A stretch of DNA of 64,000 nt from Bowdeniella nasicola (lineage in GTDB: Bacteria; Actinomycetota; Actinomycetes; Actinomycetales; Actinomycetaceae): NCBI RefSeq assembly GCF_900107735.1, contig NZ_FNQV01000009.1, forward strand, positions 62,001 through 126,000. The letters run 5' to 3'. The notes under the pieces are model-generated. The model did not search any database. It saw only the letters and a program-made list of their open reading frames with translations, and was not told the origin of the DNA. Position numbers and translations under genes: made by a program. Of this stretch, positions 1 to 8,547 are shown one piece after another (the first letter of the stretch is position 1; each line of letters starts with the position of its first letter).

Positions 1-1476
1 TGGGACGTTGAGCGGGCTCACGACGTCGATCCTGAGACCGGTCACGGTTTCATTGACTCCCAAAAGCGCGGCATGGAGGTCTTTGCGACCATCCCAAAGG
101 ACGCCCCGCTCGTCGTCATTGAGGCTGTGTGGCAGTACTCCCACCACCTACTGCACGGCCTGCGTGACCACGAGGGCCCAATCCTCGTCGTCGCGAACTT
201 CGCCGGTGACTTCCCGGGCCTCGTCGGCCTGCTCAACCTGACCGGATCGATGACCAAGGCCGGCATCGACTACTCCGCACTCTGGAGCGAGGAGTTCACC
301 GACGACTGGTTCAAGGACAAGCTCAAGGAGTGGCTCGAGACCGGTTCGATCGAGCACGATACCTCTCACGTGAAGGATCTGCCTGAGCTTGCCGATTCGG
401 AAGAAAAGCGCCTGGGCGTCGCGCTCGCCCGCCAGCTCAAGGAAGAAAAGGCCATCCTGGCCGTCTTCGATGAATATTGCATGGGCATGTACAACGCCCT
501 GCTTGAAGACGAGCTCATCAACCCGGCCGGCATCTACAAGGAGCGCCTGTCCCAGTCGGCCCTCGTGGCCGAGATGGAGACCGTCTCCGATGAAGAGGCC
601 GATGAGGTTCGGGCCTGGCTCGACAATGCGGGCATGACCTTCCACATCAACAATGAGGGCGATGAGAAGGAGAACCTGACCGATGAGCAGGTCCGCTCGC
701 AGTGCAAGATGTACATCGCGGCCCTTCGCATGGCCGATGATTTCGGCGCTGACGCCGTCGGTATCCAGTACCAGCAGGGCCTGAAGGACGTCGTGCCGGC
801 GTCGGATCTCGTGGAGGGCCTGCTCAACGATCCGAACCGCCCGCCGGTGAAGTCACGCGAAGGTGACCGCGTGCTCTACGAGGGCAAGGCGCTGCCGCAC
901 TTCAACGAAGTCGATCAGTGCGTCGCCGTCGATGCGCTCGTCACCAACCGCATCTGGACCGCCATGGGCCTGGATCCTGCCACGACCCTGCACGATGTGC
1001 GCTGGGGCGGAATGTGGGACGACGAGTTCGTGTGGGTGCTGGAGATCTCTGGCGCCGTTCCCGCCTCGCACCTGGGCGGCTACGAAAATGCCCACTCCTA
1101 CCGCCAGTCCTACTACTTCTTCCCGCTCGGCGGCGGCACACTGCAGGGCACGAGCAAGCCCGGCGAGATCGTCTGGTCACGCGTCTTCGTCATGGACGGC
1201 AAGCTCCATGTCGACCTCGGACGAGGCACGTGTGTGGAGATGCCCGAAGAAGAGGTCCAGCGCCGCTTGGATGGCACCAACCCCGAGTGGCCGATCATGA
1301 ACGCCATCTTGCACGGTGTCACCCGCGATCAGATGATGGCCCGCCACAAGGCGAACCACCTGAACGTCGTCTACGCTCCCGACGCGGAGACCGCAGACAA
1401 GGCTCTCACTGCCAAGGCCGCAATGTTTGAGGCCATGGGATACGAAGTCCACCTCGTTGGAGACGTCTCCATCTAG
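1..1476 (+). CDS. L-fucose isomerase-like sugar isomerase (5' end outside window)
   Basis: The reading frame is open from base 1, so the N-terminus lies upstream of the window; 491 codons plus the stop are visible. The protein resembles the fucose/arabinose isomerase family, which interconverts aldose and ketose sugars with a divalent metal. Landmarks are an HDVRWGG segment, a long WVLEISGAVPASH region, a PLGGGTL stretch, and a C-terminal ARHKANH segment that probably helps form the active site. The first in-frame ATG inside the window (position 73) is not the real start, because the similarity-like sequence runs through it. It converges on the aldolase-like gene at 1544 across a strong hairpin. 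A linked role in deoxy-sugar or ketose breakdown is an inference; the substrate cannot be read from the sequence. Confidence 0.72.
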   Translation, partial: WDVERAHDVDPETGHGFIDSQKRGMEVFATIPKDAPLVVIEAVWQYSHHLLHGLRDHEGPILVVANFAGDFPGLVGLLNLTGSMTKAGIDYSALWSEEFTDDWFKDKLKEWLETGSIEHDTSHVKDLPELADSEEKRLGVALARQLKEEKAILAVFDEYCMGMYNALLEDELINPAGIYKERLSQSALVAEMETVSDEEADEVRAWLDNAGMTFHINNEGDEKENLTDEQVRSQCKMYIAALRMADDFGADAVGIQYQQGLKDVVPASDLVEGLLNDPNRPPVKSREGDRVLYEGKALPHFNEVDQCVAVDALVTNRIWTAMGLDPATTLHDVRWGGMWDDEFVWVLEISGAVPASHLGGYENAHSYRQSYYFFPLGGGTLQGTSKPGEIVWSRVFVMDGKLHVDLGRGTCVEMPEEEVQRRLDGTNPEWPIMNAILHGVTRDQMMARHKANHLNVVYAPDAETADKALTAKAAMFEAMGYEVHLVGDVSI

Positions 1477-1500
1477 GTCAGTTCTCCTACCGCTGACCAC

Positions 1501-1540
1501 ACGGCGCCGCTCATGTATCTGAGCGGCGCCGTTCTGTTTG
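1501..1540. terminator. Intrinsic terminator between convergent genes
   Basis: A perfect 12-bp inverted repeat (ACGGCGCCGCTC at 1501-1512 and its complement at 1521-1532) encloses an 8-nt loop. On the + strand it is followed by a T-rich run (TTCTGTTT). It sits 25 bp after the stop of the isomerase-like gene. The opposite gene ends only a few bases away, so it may serve both, although the other side has no clear T-run. Confidence 0.88.
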
Positions 1541-1543
1541 GTC

Positions 1544-2209
1544 TTAGCGCTCGAGGTTGTGGTCGTGGTGACTCATCTTTTCTGAGTCACGCATGAACGC
1601 ATCGACTGCCTCAAGAGTGTGCGGATTGTCGATGATACGTTCGGCGATCTCCACACTCATCGTGAAATCCGGAACGCCCCGGGCCCCCAGGATTCCCACG
1701 ATGTCGGGGCTCCGCAGCGAAGCCGCGAACGTGCGCACCCCGGTGCCGCGCAGAATGTCGACCATCGTGGCGATGGTCTTGACGGGGTCCTGGCCGAGAT
1801 CTTCGAGCCGACCGGCATAGGGCGCAATCCCCCAGCAGCCCAGCTCCTTGGCCGCCATCGCCTGAGTGGGATGGTAGGCCGCAGTCAGCAGCGTGGGGAT
1901 GCCGCGTGAGTGGAGCTCGTGCACAACCTCGTAGCCTTCGCGGGAGGCGGGCACCTTCACGATAATGTTGCGTCCGAGGTTCGCGATTTCCAGACCCGAT
2001 TCCAGGAGTTCACCGGTGCTGTAGCCGATAGCTTGGAAGAAAATGTGCTCGAACGGGAGCTTGCAAAACTCCTCGTAGAGTCCGGGGATGGCGTCCTGCC
2101 CCAAGTTCGAGCGGGCGAGGATGGTGGGATTCGTCGTAATACCTTTGAAAAGGCCGGTGCGAACGAGTTCCTTGGCCTTATCCACGTTGGCGGTATCGAG
2201 CATAAGCAT
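1544..2209 (-). CDS. Fructose-6-phosphate aldolase / transaldolase-like protein
   Basis: This 221-residue protein matches the length and layout of the FSA/TalC class of small transaldolases, class I (Schiff-base) aldolases of central sugar metabolism. It opens with LMLDTANVDKAK, has the GITTNPTI strand, and carries NIIVKVPAS, whose lysine is the expected catalytic residue. Later it has IPTLLTA, IAPYAGR and FAASLRSP, all at the family's usual places. Two ATG codons lie at the start (2209 and 2203); an AAAGGGG ribosome-binding site 9 nt upstream favours the first. The last ten residues are His-rich (SHHDHNLER), which is unusual. It stands alone on its strand, with 400 bp of apparently non-coding DNA upstream. 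FSA and transaldolase activity cannot be separated from sequence alone. Confidence 0.85.
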   Translation of the reverse strand: MLMLDTANVDKAKELVRTGLFKGITTNPTILARSNLGQDAIPGLYEEFCKLPFEHIFFQAIGYSTGELLESGLEIANLGRNIIVKVPASREGYEVVHELHSRGIPTLLTAAYHPTQAMAAKELGCWGIAPYAGRLEDLGQDPVKTIATMVDILRGTGVRTFAASLRSPDIVGILGARGVPDFTMSVEIAERIIDNPHTLEAVDAFMRDSEKMSHHDHNLER

Positions 2210-2613
2210 AAGATGGGGCCCCTTTGAAAACTGAGGTGGTACGCCCAGTCTAACGCCGAGGTGAATCCCTGGATCTGAGCCTCTTGGCCTAGATGGTGCG
2301 CCAGAATCGACCGAGTTCTGCGCGCGGCAATCCTCTCAGACCATAGGAAACTGAGGGGGAAGAACCTCCAACTCGTTGCATTGCGTGCGGCGCCCGAAAA
2401 CAAACGGATTCCGAACATAGGTGACAAGATCAGCTGCGAAAGAACCGGCGAGCGTAGCGAGTTGATGAAGTTTTCAATCTACCTGGAGGGGATCAACCTT
2501 GCATTACGCACTTCCTATGACTCAGCATACCCCCAGGGCCAGAGAGTATTCCTTAGCGAGTTCCTGCGCACTTACATCACGGAAAGCCCATTCTTTACGG
2601 GCGAGTGACTGGT
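2210..2613. other. 404-bp gap without a convincing gene
   Basis: The right part of this gap has a 75-codon + strand frame (2381-2608), or 48 codons from the ATG at 2465. Its translation has protein-like stretches such as RVFLSEFLRTYITESPFF but no recognised family, and no ribosome-binding site precedes either start. Base composition is clearly lower in G+C than in the neighbouring genes. The left part must hold the promoter of the aldolase-like gene, but I could not assign its boxes. The open frame may be a gene remnant; I do not call it a gene. Confidence 0.4.
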
Positions 2614-3429
2614 TTACCAAATCCGGGTGTACATGCAAATTGCCGCTGCTGCGGCGACATTGAGAGATTCAGCGCGCCCGAGTAGCGGCACCTTTGCCAG
2701 CTCGTCGCATGCCGCGCGCTCGGCTGCGCTCAGACCGTGGGCTTCGTTGCCGAAAACCCAAGCGAGCCGGTCTCGCTTTAGTGCGGGAACGTTGGGCAGT
2801 TCGTTGTGTGCATGGCCATCAGCCCCAACCACGATGTACCCCTGCTCGCGCAGTAGCTGGGCGACGGAATCAAACTCAGTATCGGTGACGATCGGGAGGT
2901 GGAACACCGAACCGACACTGGATCGAATGACCTTTGGGTTCGTGAGCTCCACGGATCCGGAACCGATGATGACGGCATCAGCGCCGGCAGCATCAGCGAT
3001 CCGGATCAGGGTGCCGAGGTTACCCGGATCGGAGATCTGCGGCAGACACATCACGAGGTGGCCACCGCTCACCGCCTCAGCCAGATCTGCAGCAGCTACC
3101 GCGAGTGGTAGCTCGGCAACTGCCGCGACTCCCTGACAGTCGGCGGAGATCGCGCGCATGACCTCGCTTGTTGCAATCGAGGTGCGTACTCCCCCGGATT
3201 CAGCTTCCCGCGCGATTTCACCGATCGCGACGTTCGCTACGGACACATCTGCATAGAGGTCCACGATCGAGGTCGGCGCGAACCTCACGGCTTCACGAAC
3301 AGCCTGGGGTCCTTCGATGAGATAGCGACCCTGGCGGGAACGCACAGAGCGCCCGCCGAGTGCTGCCACCTTCCGGATCCGGTCGGATCGGGGGTTAGCG
3401 AGCACTGGCGGGCGCTCTGAGTTGCTCAA
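2614..3429 (-). CDS. TrmH/SpoU-family RNA 2'-O-methyltransferase
   Basis: A SPOUT-class, SAM-dependent RNA ribose methyltransferase of 271 residues. The N-terminal ~95 residues form the RNA-binding part (LIEGPQAVREAV). The C-terminal knot domain shows all three family motifs: ISDPGNLGTLIRIADAAGA (motif 1), WVFGNEAHGLS (motif 2) and AESLNVAAAAAICMY (motif 3). Its ATG sits immediately next to the rplT stop, so it is the last gene of the infC-rpmI-rplT operon, a common actinobacterial arrangement (usually before pheST, which is not here). The target is probably 23S rRNA, but the exact nucleotide cannot be assigned from sequence. Confidence 0.9.
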   Translation of the reverse strand: MSNSERPPVLANPRSDRIRKVAALGGRSVRSRQGRYLIEGPQAVREAVRFAPTSIVDLYADVSVANVAIGEIAREAESGGVRTSIATSEVMRAISADCQGVAAVAELPLAVAAADLAEAVSGGHLVMCLPQISDPGNLGTLIRIADAAGADAVIIGSGSVELTNPKVIRSSVGSVFHLPIVTDTEFDSVAQLLREQGYIVVGADGHAHNELPNVPALKRDRLAWVFGNEAHGLSAAERAACDELAKVPLLGRAESLNVAAAAAICMYTRIW

Positions 3430-3813
3430 CTAGGAAGCCTTGGGAGCGTTGACGTCCTCCGGCAAAGCCTTCTTCGCAGCGGCGACCAGGGCCTTGAAGG
3501 CGGCCGGGTCGTTCACGGCGAGCTCGGCGAGCATGCGGCGGTCAACCTCGATCTCGGCGAGGCGCAGGCCCTGCATGAACCGGTTGTAGGTCATGCCTTC
3601 GGCGCGAGCGGCCGCGTTGATGCGCTGGATCCACAGGCGGCGGAAGTCACCCTTCTTCGCCTTGCGGTCCCGGTAGGAGTACACGAACGAATGCGTGACC
3701 TGCTCCTTGGCCTTGCGGTAAAGCCGCGAACGCTGGCCACGGTAACCCTTGGCGCGTTCCAGAGTTGTGCGACGCTTCTTATGGGCGTTAACTGCCCGCT
3801 TCACGCGTGCCAT
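3430..3813 (-). CDS. rplT: 50S ribosomal protein L20
   Basis: Ribosomal protein L20 binds 23S rRNA early in assembly of the large subunit. The 127-residue sequence has the expected strongly basic N-terminus ([25 protein letters not shown]), the FVYSYRDRK segment and the [12 protein letters not shown] core. It lies 41 bp after rpmI and directly before the RNA methyltransferase gene. In several bacteria L20 represses its own operon through the infC-rpmI leader or intergenic RNA; whether that happens here is unknown, though this operon has a structured leader with a terminator before infC. The C-terminal tail ([12 protein letters not shown]) is slightly longer than in the shortest homologues. 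Confidence 0.97.
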   Translation of the reverse strand: MARVKRAVNAHKKRRTTLERAKGYRGQRSRLYRKAKEQVTHSFVYSYRDRKAKKGDFRRLWIQRINAAARAEGMTYNRFMQGLRLAEIEVDRRMLAELAVNDPAAFKALVAAAKKALPEDVNAPKAS

Positions 3814-3854
3814 CTACTTCTCCTTGATTCTCTAAAAAGTCTTCAGTGCGCCGG

Positions 3855-4049
3855 TTACTTACCGAGCAGGCGCTTGACGGTCTTGGTTTCCGCCTTGGCC
3901 AGCACAACGTCCTTCGACAGACGACGCTTGCGCTTGGTCGGCTTGTGCTCCAGCAGGTGACGCTTATTGCGGCGCTCGTGCATGATCTTGCCGCTGCCGG
4001 TCACGCGGAAGCGCTTCTTCGCACCGGAGTGCGTCTTGTTCTTCGGCAT
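3855..4049 (-). CDS. rpmI: 50S ribosomal protein L35
   Basis: Ribosomal protein L35, 64 residues, the normal family size. It starts [21 protein letters not shown] and has the conserved [19 protein letters not shown] block, rich in Arg and Lys for rRNA contacts. It is the middle gene of infC-rpmI-rplT. The 86-bp gap to infC contains a possible GC-rich hairpin (GCCCGG with GGGC/CCGGGC complements near 4097-4120), which could adjust expression between initiation factor and ribosomal proteins; that role is an inference. Confidence 0.97.
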   Translation of the reverse strand: MPKNKTHSGAKKRFRVTGSGKIMHERRNKRHLLEHKPTKRKRRLSKDVVLAKAETKTVKRLLGK

Positions 4050-4135
4050 ATCCTGTGTCCTTCAGGTGTGCGCCTTGCGGCGCTGTTGTCCTGCCCGGAA
4101 CCGGTGGGCACCGGGCGATTCACGAATAGTGGCGG

Positions 4136-4720
4136 TTAGGCGTCCTGTGCGGCTGCCTGCTCGGCCTGCTTGGCTTCGCGGCGGCGACGCTGTTCGGAAC
4201 GGGCCTGAACCTTCTTCGCCATGGGTCCAATCACCATGGTCATGTTGCGTCCGTCCTGGCGGGGCTGCGACTCAACATTTCCGTACTCGGCGACGTCATC
4301 GGCTAGGCGCTCAAGGAGACGAATGCCCATCTCCGGTCGCGACTGCTCGCGGCCACGGAACTGGATGATCGCCTTGACCTTGTCCCCACCCTTCAAAAAG
4401 CGGATCGCATGCCCACGCTTCGTTTCGTAGTCGTGGTCGTCGATCTTCAGGCGGAACCGGATTTCCTTCAGCTGCGTGTTCGCCTGGTTGCGGCGAGCAT
4501 CGCGTGCTTTCATGGCGGCTTCGTACTTGTACTTGCCGTAGTCCATGAGCTTGGCCACCGGGGGCCGAGCATCGGGGGCTACCTCGACGAGATCGAGGTT
4601 CACCTCTTCTGCGAGTTTCATTGCTGCGTCGACGCGAACGACACCGACCTGCTCGCCATCGGGTCCGATAAGACGGACCTCTGGCACGCGGATCCGATCG
4701 TTAATGCGTGGCTCGTTGAT
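4136..4720 (-). CDS. infC: Translation initiation factor IF-3, probable ATC start
   Basis: IF-3 binds the 30S subunit, keeps it from joining 50S, and checks the initiator tRNA and start codon. The two domains are evident: [18 protein letters not shown]...[10 protein letters not shown] at the N-terminus and the C-terminal domain around [17 protein letters not shown]. No ATG or GTG fits the start: the family's N-terminus begins at an ATC codon (4720-4718), preceded by AAGGAG at 4728-4733 with 7-nt spacing. That yields 194 residues, normal for the family. An upstream in-frame ATG at 4837 would force translation through a terminator hairpin. Rare AUU/AUC/AUA starts on infC are known and make IF-3 repress itself, because IF-3 discriminates against them. 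The Gln/Ala-rich tail is typical of actinobacteria. Confidence 0.93.
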   Translation of the reverse strand: MNEPRINDRIRVPEVRLIGPDGEQVGVVRVDAAMKLAEEVNLDLVEVAPDARPPVAKLMDYGKYKYEAAMKARDARRNQANTQLKEIRFRLKIDDHDYETKRGHAIRFLKGGDKVKAIIQFRGREQSRPEMGIRLLERLADDVAEYGNVESQPRQDGRNMTMVIGPMAKKVQARSEQRRRREAKQAEQAAAQDA

Positions 4721-4727
4721 GTGATCG

Positions 4728-4733
4728 CTCCTT
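4728..4733 (-). promoter_or_regulatory. infC ribosome-binding site that fixes an ATC start
   Basis: AAGGAG, a near-perfect Shine-Dalgarno sequence, ends 7 nt before the ATC codon at 4720. No ATG, GTG or TTG lies at that distance, so this site decides the start. Confidence 0.82.
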
Positions 4734-4754
4734 GCAGTTTGAGGGGCCACCACG

Positions 4755-4792
4755 AAGAAAAGGCCTCCGTAGCGGGGTGCGCACGGAGGCCT
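4755..4792 (-). terminator. Attenuator-type terminator in the infC leader
   Basis: A perfect 10-bp stem (AGGCCTCCGT and its complement, at 4783-4792 and 4761-4770) with a 12-nt loop is followed on the - strand by TTTTCTT. It lies between the likely promoter (4849-4878) and the infC start (4720). Placed there it can only act as an attenuator of the whole infC-rpmI-rplT operon. Confidence 0.85.
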
Positions 4793-4844
4793 ACAATGAC
4801 GCCGCATGCCAAAGGCTGCGGTATCGTGACCCGGCACCAGTCAT
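4791..4844 (-). other. Possible 17-codon leader ORF before the infC attenuator
   Basis: An ATG at 4844 opens a 17-codon frame whose TAG stop (4793-4791) overlaps the first bases of the attenuator stem. The arrangement resembles leader peptides that couple ribosome position to termination. No ribosome-binding site is seen and the ATG is only 4 nt after the -10 box, so translation is doubtful. The same RNA could instead fold by ATGAC/GTCAT and CCGCA/TGCGG pairings. Confidence 0.3.
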
Positions 4845-4848
4845 CGGG

Positions 4849-4878
4849 ATTATCCGAAGGTCGGCACCTGGGTGGGAA
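4849..4878 (-). promoter_or_regulatory. Likely infC operon promoter
   Basis: GATAAT at 4854-4849 (-10) with TTCCCA at 4878-4873 (-35) and an 18-bp spacer. Transcription would begin near 4842, giving a leader of about 120 nt before infC. Confidence 0.5.
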
Positions 4879-4938
4879 GCAGGCTTCCGCTTTGCAATGA
4901 CGGTATGGACCGTCTACCAGCAAGCTACTTTACCAGAA

Positions 4939-5692
4939 TCACTTCGATGCGCCAGGGGTCGGCGGTGTGGCGTGCGCCAATTCCTGCAGCGCCTTATCCC
5001 CCGATTCCTCATCGCGGGGCCGAGACTCGCGGGATCGGTTTGCTTGGCTCACGACATGCCACATGATCGCTCCCAGGGTAGCTCCGGCCGCTGTCCGTGA
5101 GCATGATGCTTGCAGCCTTACCCATGCCGACGATGGTGCCACCGATGAGGGCCGTCCTCATGAGTAGCCTACGGCGTTTGCAGAAGGCCTCCCCCGTTGT
5201 CGAAAACCATTCCTCTACTCCTGAGTCGAGCTCGGTGTCCTCACGCTTGCGCTCGAGGAGCCAGCTTCGAATGGCTAGAAAGACGACGATCAGTCCGAGG
5301 CAATCAGCGTGTCATACCAAGCAATAGCCGTGTGGGCCCAGCGTCCTTCATGCGTGAACTCATCGACCAGAACGTGACCGGCGGCCCCAATCCACAGACC
5401 GAGGATAAAGAGGCCGGCCATGACCATCCTTGACCGGCCCTTGCGGCGCCTGGTTCTTCGCCACGGATCAATGTCTGTGTTCGAGTTGCGCCAGGAGGCC
5501 GGCAGCGCGTCGTACAGCGGGTGCCGGACGCATAGCCACCACATCCAGAGCGCTGTGCCGGTGGCGAGGCACAGCGTGAGGATCCCCGTGACCGAGTGGG
5601 TAGCGGAATAGCTCCAACGCGAGCGCCGTGGTAGGAAGGCCAAGTCTGCGCAGCGGGATCGCGAACGCTGGGTGAGACAGTGTGTAAGGCAC
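4939..5692 (-). pseudogene. Decayed DUF4184-family membrane protein gene
   Basis: Pieces of one DUF4184 protein (function unknown, several membrane segments) follow each other in order but in different frames. First comes MPYTLSHPAFAIPLRRLGLPTT (5692 to about 5615), the family's hallmark start. Then YSATHSVTGILTLCLATGTA and AAGHVLVDEFTHEGRWA (about 5611-5290), ending at a stop. Then LGLIVVFLAIRSWLLERKR (from about 5295 to 5105), and last AGATLGAIMWHVV (to 4939). Between the first two pieces about 30 family residues, normally including a SMAPD-like segment, are missing. At least three frame changes and one internal deletion mean no full-length product. The fragments keep readable sequence, so decay is probably recent. 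It is not in an operon with infC or the ATPase gene. Confidence 0.8.
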
Positions 5693-5757
5693 ACTAGGAA
5701 CGCTGCGGGCGAGGCCCCTTTTTCAGATCCTTCCCGAGCATCGAGGGGGCCGTAGCT

Positions 5758-8547
5758 TCATCGTGCATGAGACCGATGAGAAATAGCCGAAGTGCTGACA
5801 ATCCACCGCCGCACGAGCTTGGAAAGCTCTTCGGACCACAGAACGATAGAGGCGAGTCCGATGGCGGCGCCCCACTGGGCGAGGGTCATCGACTCGGTGG
5901 AGAAAGCCACCTGCATAAACGGCACATGGACGACGGCAATTTGGAGCGCGATCGCGAGCGCAATCGACGCCCACAACCACCGGTTGGCGAACAGGCCACG
6001 GAACGCGCTGTGGTGATCGGAGCGAGAGTTCAGCGCATTAAACAGCTGGGAGAAGACCAACGTGGTGAAGCCGACGGTGCGGGCTACGGTGAGCGAGTCT
6101 GCCTCGATCGTGACGAGACCACCTGGCAGGAACATGTCGATTGCCAGCAGCGAGACCGTCGCCATGATGACCCCGATGAAGCCGATCCGGCCCCACATGT
6201 GGCGGTCAATGATCGCCTTTGACGGGTCCCGGGGCCTGCGCTCCATGACGTTGCCGTCCTCCGGATCGACCCCCATCGCGAGGGCGGGGCCGGAGTCAGT
6301 CACGAGGTTGATCCACAGGATCTGGGTCGCGAGCAGCGGCACGGCGAGCCCGGCGCCGGCGGTCTGCGACAGGCCCAGGAAGCTCGCAAAAACGACGCCG
6401 AAGAACACCGTCATGACCTCGCCCATGTTGGACGACAGCAGGAAACGCAGGAACTTGCGGATGTTATCGAAAATGGCGCGGCCCTGGCGCACGGCGGCAA
6501 CGATCGTGGCGTAGTTGTCGTCGGCCAGGATCATCGAGCCGGCTTCCTTTGTGACCTCGGTGCCGGTGATGCCCATGGCGACGCCGATATCGGCAGCTTT
6601 CAGCGCGGGCGCATCGTTCACACCGTCGCCGGTCATCGCGACGATCCGGCCTTCGTCTTGCAGCTCATCGATGATGCGCAGCTTGTGCTCGGGCGAGACG
6701 CGCGCGTAGATGCTGACCTCGCGCACGGCCGCGCGGAACTGCTCGGGACTGAGGGTATCGAGGTCGGGGCCGGTCAGGGCCCGGGCGCCGGGTTCGACGA
6801 TGCCGAGGTCGGCGCCGATGCGCGCGGCGGTGCGAGGGTGGTCGCCCGTGATCATGATTGGGCGGATGCCCGCGGCCTTAGCTTCGGCGATGGCGTCCTT
6901 GGCTTCCTCGCGCGGCGGGTCCATGATGCCGACGACGCCGGCAAACGTGAGGTCCTCCTCGAGGTCCGCGGCGAGTTCCTCGCCCGCGTGCTCGAGCGCG
7001 CGATAGCCCACCCCTAGGGTTCGATAGCCCTCTGCCGACAGGCGCTCAACCTCGCGCAGGATCTCGCTGCGGCGCTCATCGCTGAGCGCTACCGCGTCGT
7101 GGCCGGAGCGTTCAGTGGCGCAGTGCGCGAGCAGCACGTCGGGCGCGCCTTTGGTCAAGAGGATCGGCTCCCCGCTGCCCCGCACGCCAGCGACGGACAT
7201 CATCTTGCGCTCGGAAGTGAAGGGGATCTCGCCGCGGCGCTCGAAGTCGGGCTCCTCGCCCACGACCTTGCGCAGCGCGACGAGGAAGGCGGCCTCCGTC
7301 GGATCGCCCTCGATCGACCATTCGCCGTCGTGTGTCAGCTGGGAGTTGTTCGCGAGCGCCCCGCCGATGAGGACGGCGCGGGCCTCGGCGAGCGTCGTAG
7401 CGCTCGGCTCGCCCAGGATCTCGCCGTCGGGGCTATAGCCGGTGCCGGAGACCTCGAGCTGGCCGGAGCGGGTGATGATGGTGCGCAGCGTCATCTCGTT
7501 GCGCGTCAGCGTGCCGGTCTTGTCGGACGCGATGACGGAGGCGGCGCCGAGCGTCTCGACGGAGTGGAGATTTTTCATGATGGCGTTGCGCCGCGCCATC
7601 GCGCGCACGCCGATCGCGAGGACGAGGGAGAGGATCGCGGGCAGGCCCTCGGGTACGGCGGCTACGGCCAGGGATACGCCGAGGAGCAGGATTTCGACCG
7701 CCTCGGAGACGTCGTCAACGTCGTTGAGGAGGAAGAGCGCCCCCATAACGACGATGGCGATCGCGATGACGAGGATGCCGAGGAACTTGGAGACCTTGTC
7801 GATCTCGCGGGTCAGGGGCGATTGATCGGCTTCGGTTGACTCCAGCATGTCGGCGATCGCGCCGACCTCGGTGTCCATTCCGGTGGCGGTCACGACCGCG
7901 CGGCCGACACCCTGGACGACGCCCGTGCCCTTGTGGACCATCGTCGTGCGGTCGCCGAGCGGGGCGGGCCCGGGAAGGGCCTCGGTCTGCTTCGCACTCG
8001 CCTCCGACTCCCCCGTGAGCGAGGCCTCCTGCACGCGCAGGCTCGTCGCGGAGATGAGGCGTGCGTCGGCGCCGACGGCGTCGCCTTCGGAAAGGACGAG
8101 GATGTCCCCGGGGACGAGGTCCGCGGACTCGATCGTCGTAAGCGCCCCGTCGCGCAGAACGGTGGATGTTGCGGCCGTCATGGACGATAGCGCCGCGACC
8201 GCGCCTTCGGCCTTGCGTTCTTCGATGAGGCCGATGATGGCGTTGGCGATGACGATGAGGGCGATGACGATGGCATCGATCGGCGCTCCCGCCGCGCCCT
8301 CGACGAGCCAGGCGACCAGCGAGATCGCCATGGCGATGAACAGCAGGTAGACGAGCGGGTCCTGGAACTGGGCGAGCACCTTGCGCCACATCGGCACGGG
8401 CGGCGCTTGGCGCAGCTCGTTGCGGCCATAGCGTTCGCGGAGCTTATCGATCTGCTCGCTCGTGAGGCCCGATTCGATGTCGACGTCGAAGTCGGCTGCC
8501 ACCTCGCGGGCGGGGCGCTGGCTGGGATGCGTAGTGATGGTCTCCAC
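5758..8547 (-). CDS. P2-type cation-transporting ATPase (Ca2+-ATPase-like)
   Basis: A 929-residue P-type ATPase of the PMCA/SERCA-like class that pumps cations out of the cytoplasm. In order: N-terminal cation ATPase domain (residues ~13-80), first helix pair (~64-110), actuator loop with TGES at 178-181, second helix pair ending in VPEGLP (298-303), phosphorylation motif DKTGTLT (342-348), nucleotide-binding domain, hinge TGDGVNDAP (639-647), and six C-terminal helices with NLVTDSGPALAMG. VPEGLP and the NLVTD motif point to Ca2+ (or Mn2+) rather than heavy metals. The start is GTG at 8547; no strong ribosome-binding site precedes it, so the exact start is less certain. It is a single-gene unit with the DUF4184 remnant downstream. 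Confidence 0.92.
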   Translation of the reverse strand: METITTHPSQRPAREVAADFDVDIESGLTSEQIDKLRERYGRNELRQAPPVPMWRKVLAQFQDPLVYLLFIAMAISLVAWLVEGAAGAPIDAIVIALIVIANAIIGLIEERKAEGAVAALSSMTAATSTVLRDGALTTIESADLVPGDILVLSEGDAVGADARLISATSLRVQEASLTGESEASAKQTEALPGPAPLGDRTTMVHKGTGVVQGVGRAVVTATGMDTEVGAIADMLESTEADQSPLTREIDKVSKFLGILVIAIAIVVMGALFLLNDVDDVSEAVEILLLGVSLAVAAVPEGLPAILSLVLAIGVRAMARRNAIMKNLHSVETLGAASVIASDKTGTLTRNEMTLRTIITRSGQLEVSGTGYSPDGEILGEPSATTLAEARAVLIGGALANNSQLTHDGEWSIEGDPTEAAFLVALRKVVGEEPDFERRGEIPFTSERKMMSVAGVRGSGEPILLTKGAPDVLLAHCATERSGHDAVALSDERRSEILREVERLSAEGYRTLGVGYRALEHAGEELAADLEEDLTFAGVVGIMDPPREEAKDAIAEAKAAGIRPIMITGDHPRTAARIGADLGIVEPGARALTGPDLDTLSPEQFRAAVREVSIYARVSPEHKLRIIDELQDEGRIVAMTGDGVNDAPALKAADIGVAMGITGTEVTKEAGSMILADDNYATIVAAVRQGRAIFDNIRKFLRFLLSSNMGEVMTVFFGVVFASFLGLSQTAGAGLAVPLLATQILWINLVTDSGPALAMGVDPEDGNVMERRPRDPSKAIIDRHMWGRIGFIGVIMATVSLLAIDMFLPGGLVTIEADSLTVARTVGFTTLVFSQLFNALNSRSDHHSAFRGLFANRWLWASIALAIALQIAVVHVPFMQVAFSTESMTLAQWGAAIGLASIVLWSEELSKLVRRWIVSTSAISHRSHAR

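Noticed and set aside
2381-2608. A 75-codon + strand frame in the gap upstream of the aldolase-like gene
   Set aside because: No ribosome-binding site, no TANNNT-N6 layout, no recognised family, and it starts in sequence unlike a gene. Kept only as a note on the gap.
7099-7839. Long + strand frames across the P-type ATPase and other GC-rich genes
   Set aside because: These are shadows of real - strand genes; they lack family motifs and ribosome-binding sites.
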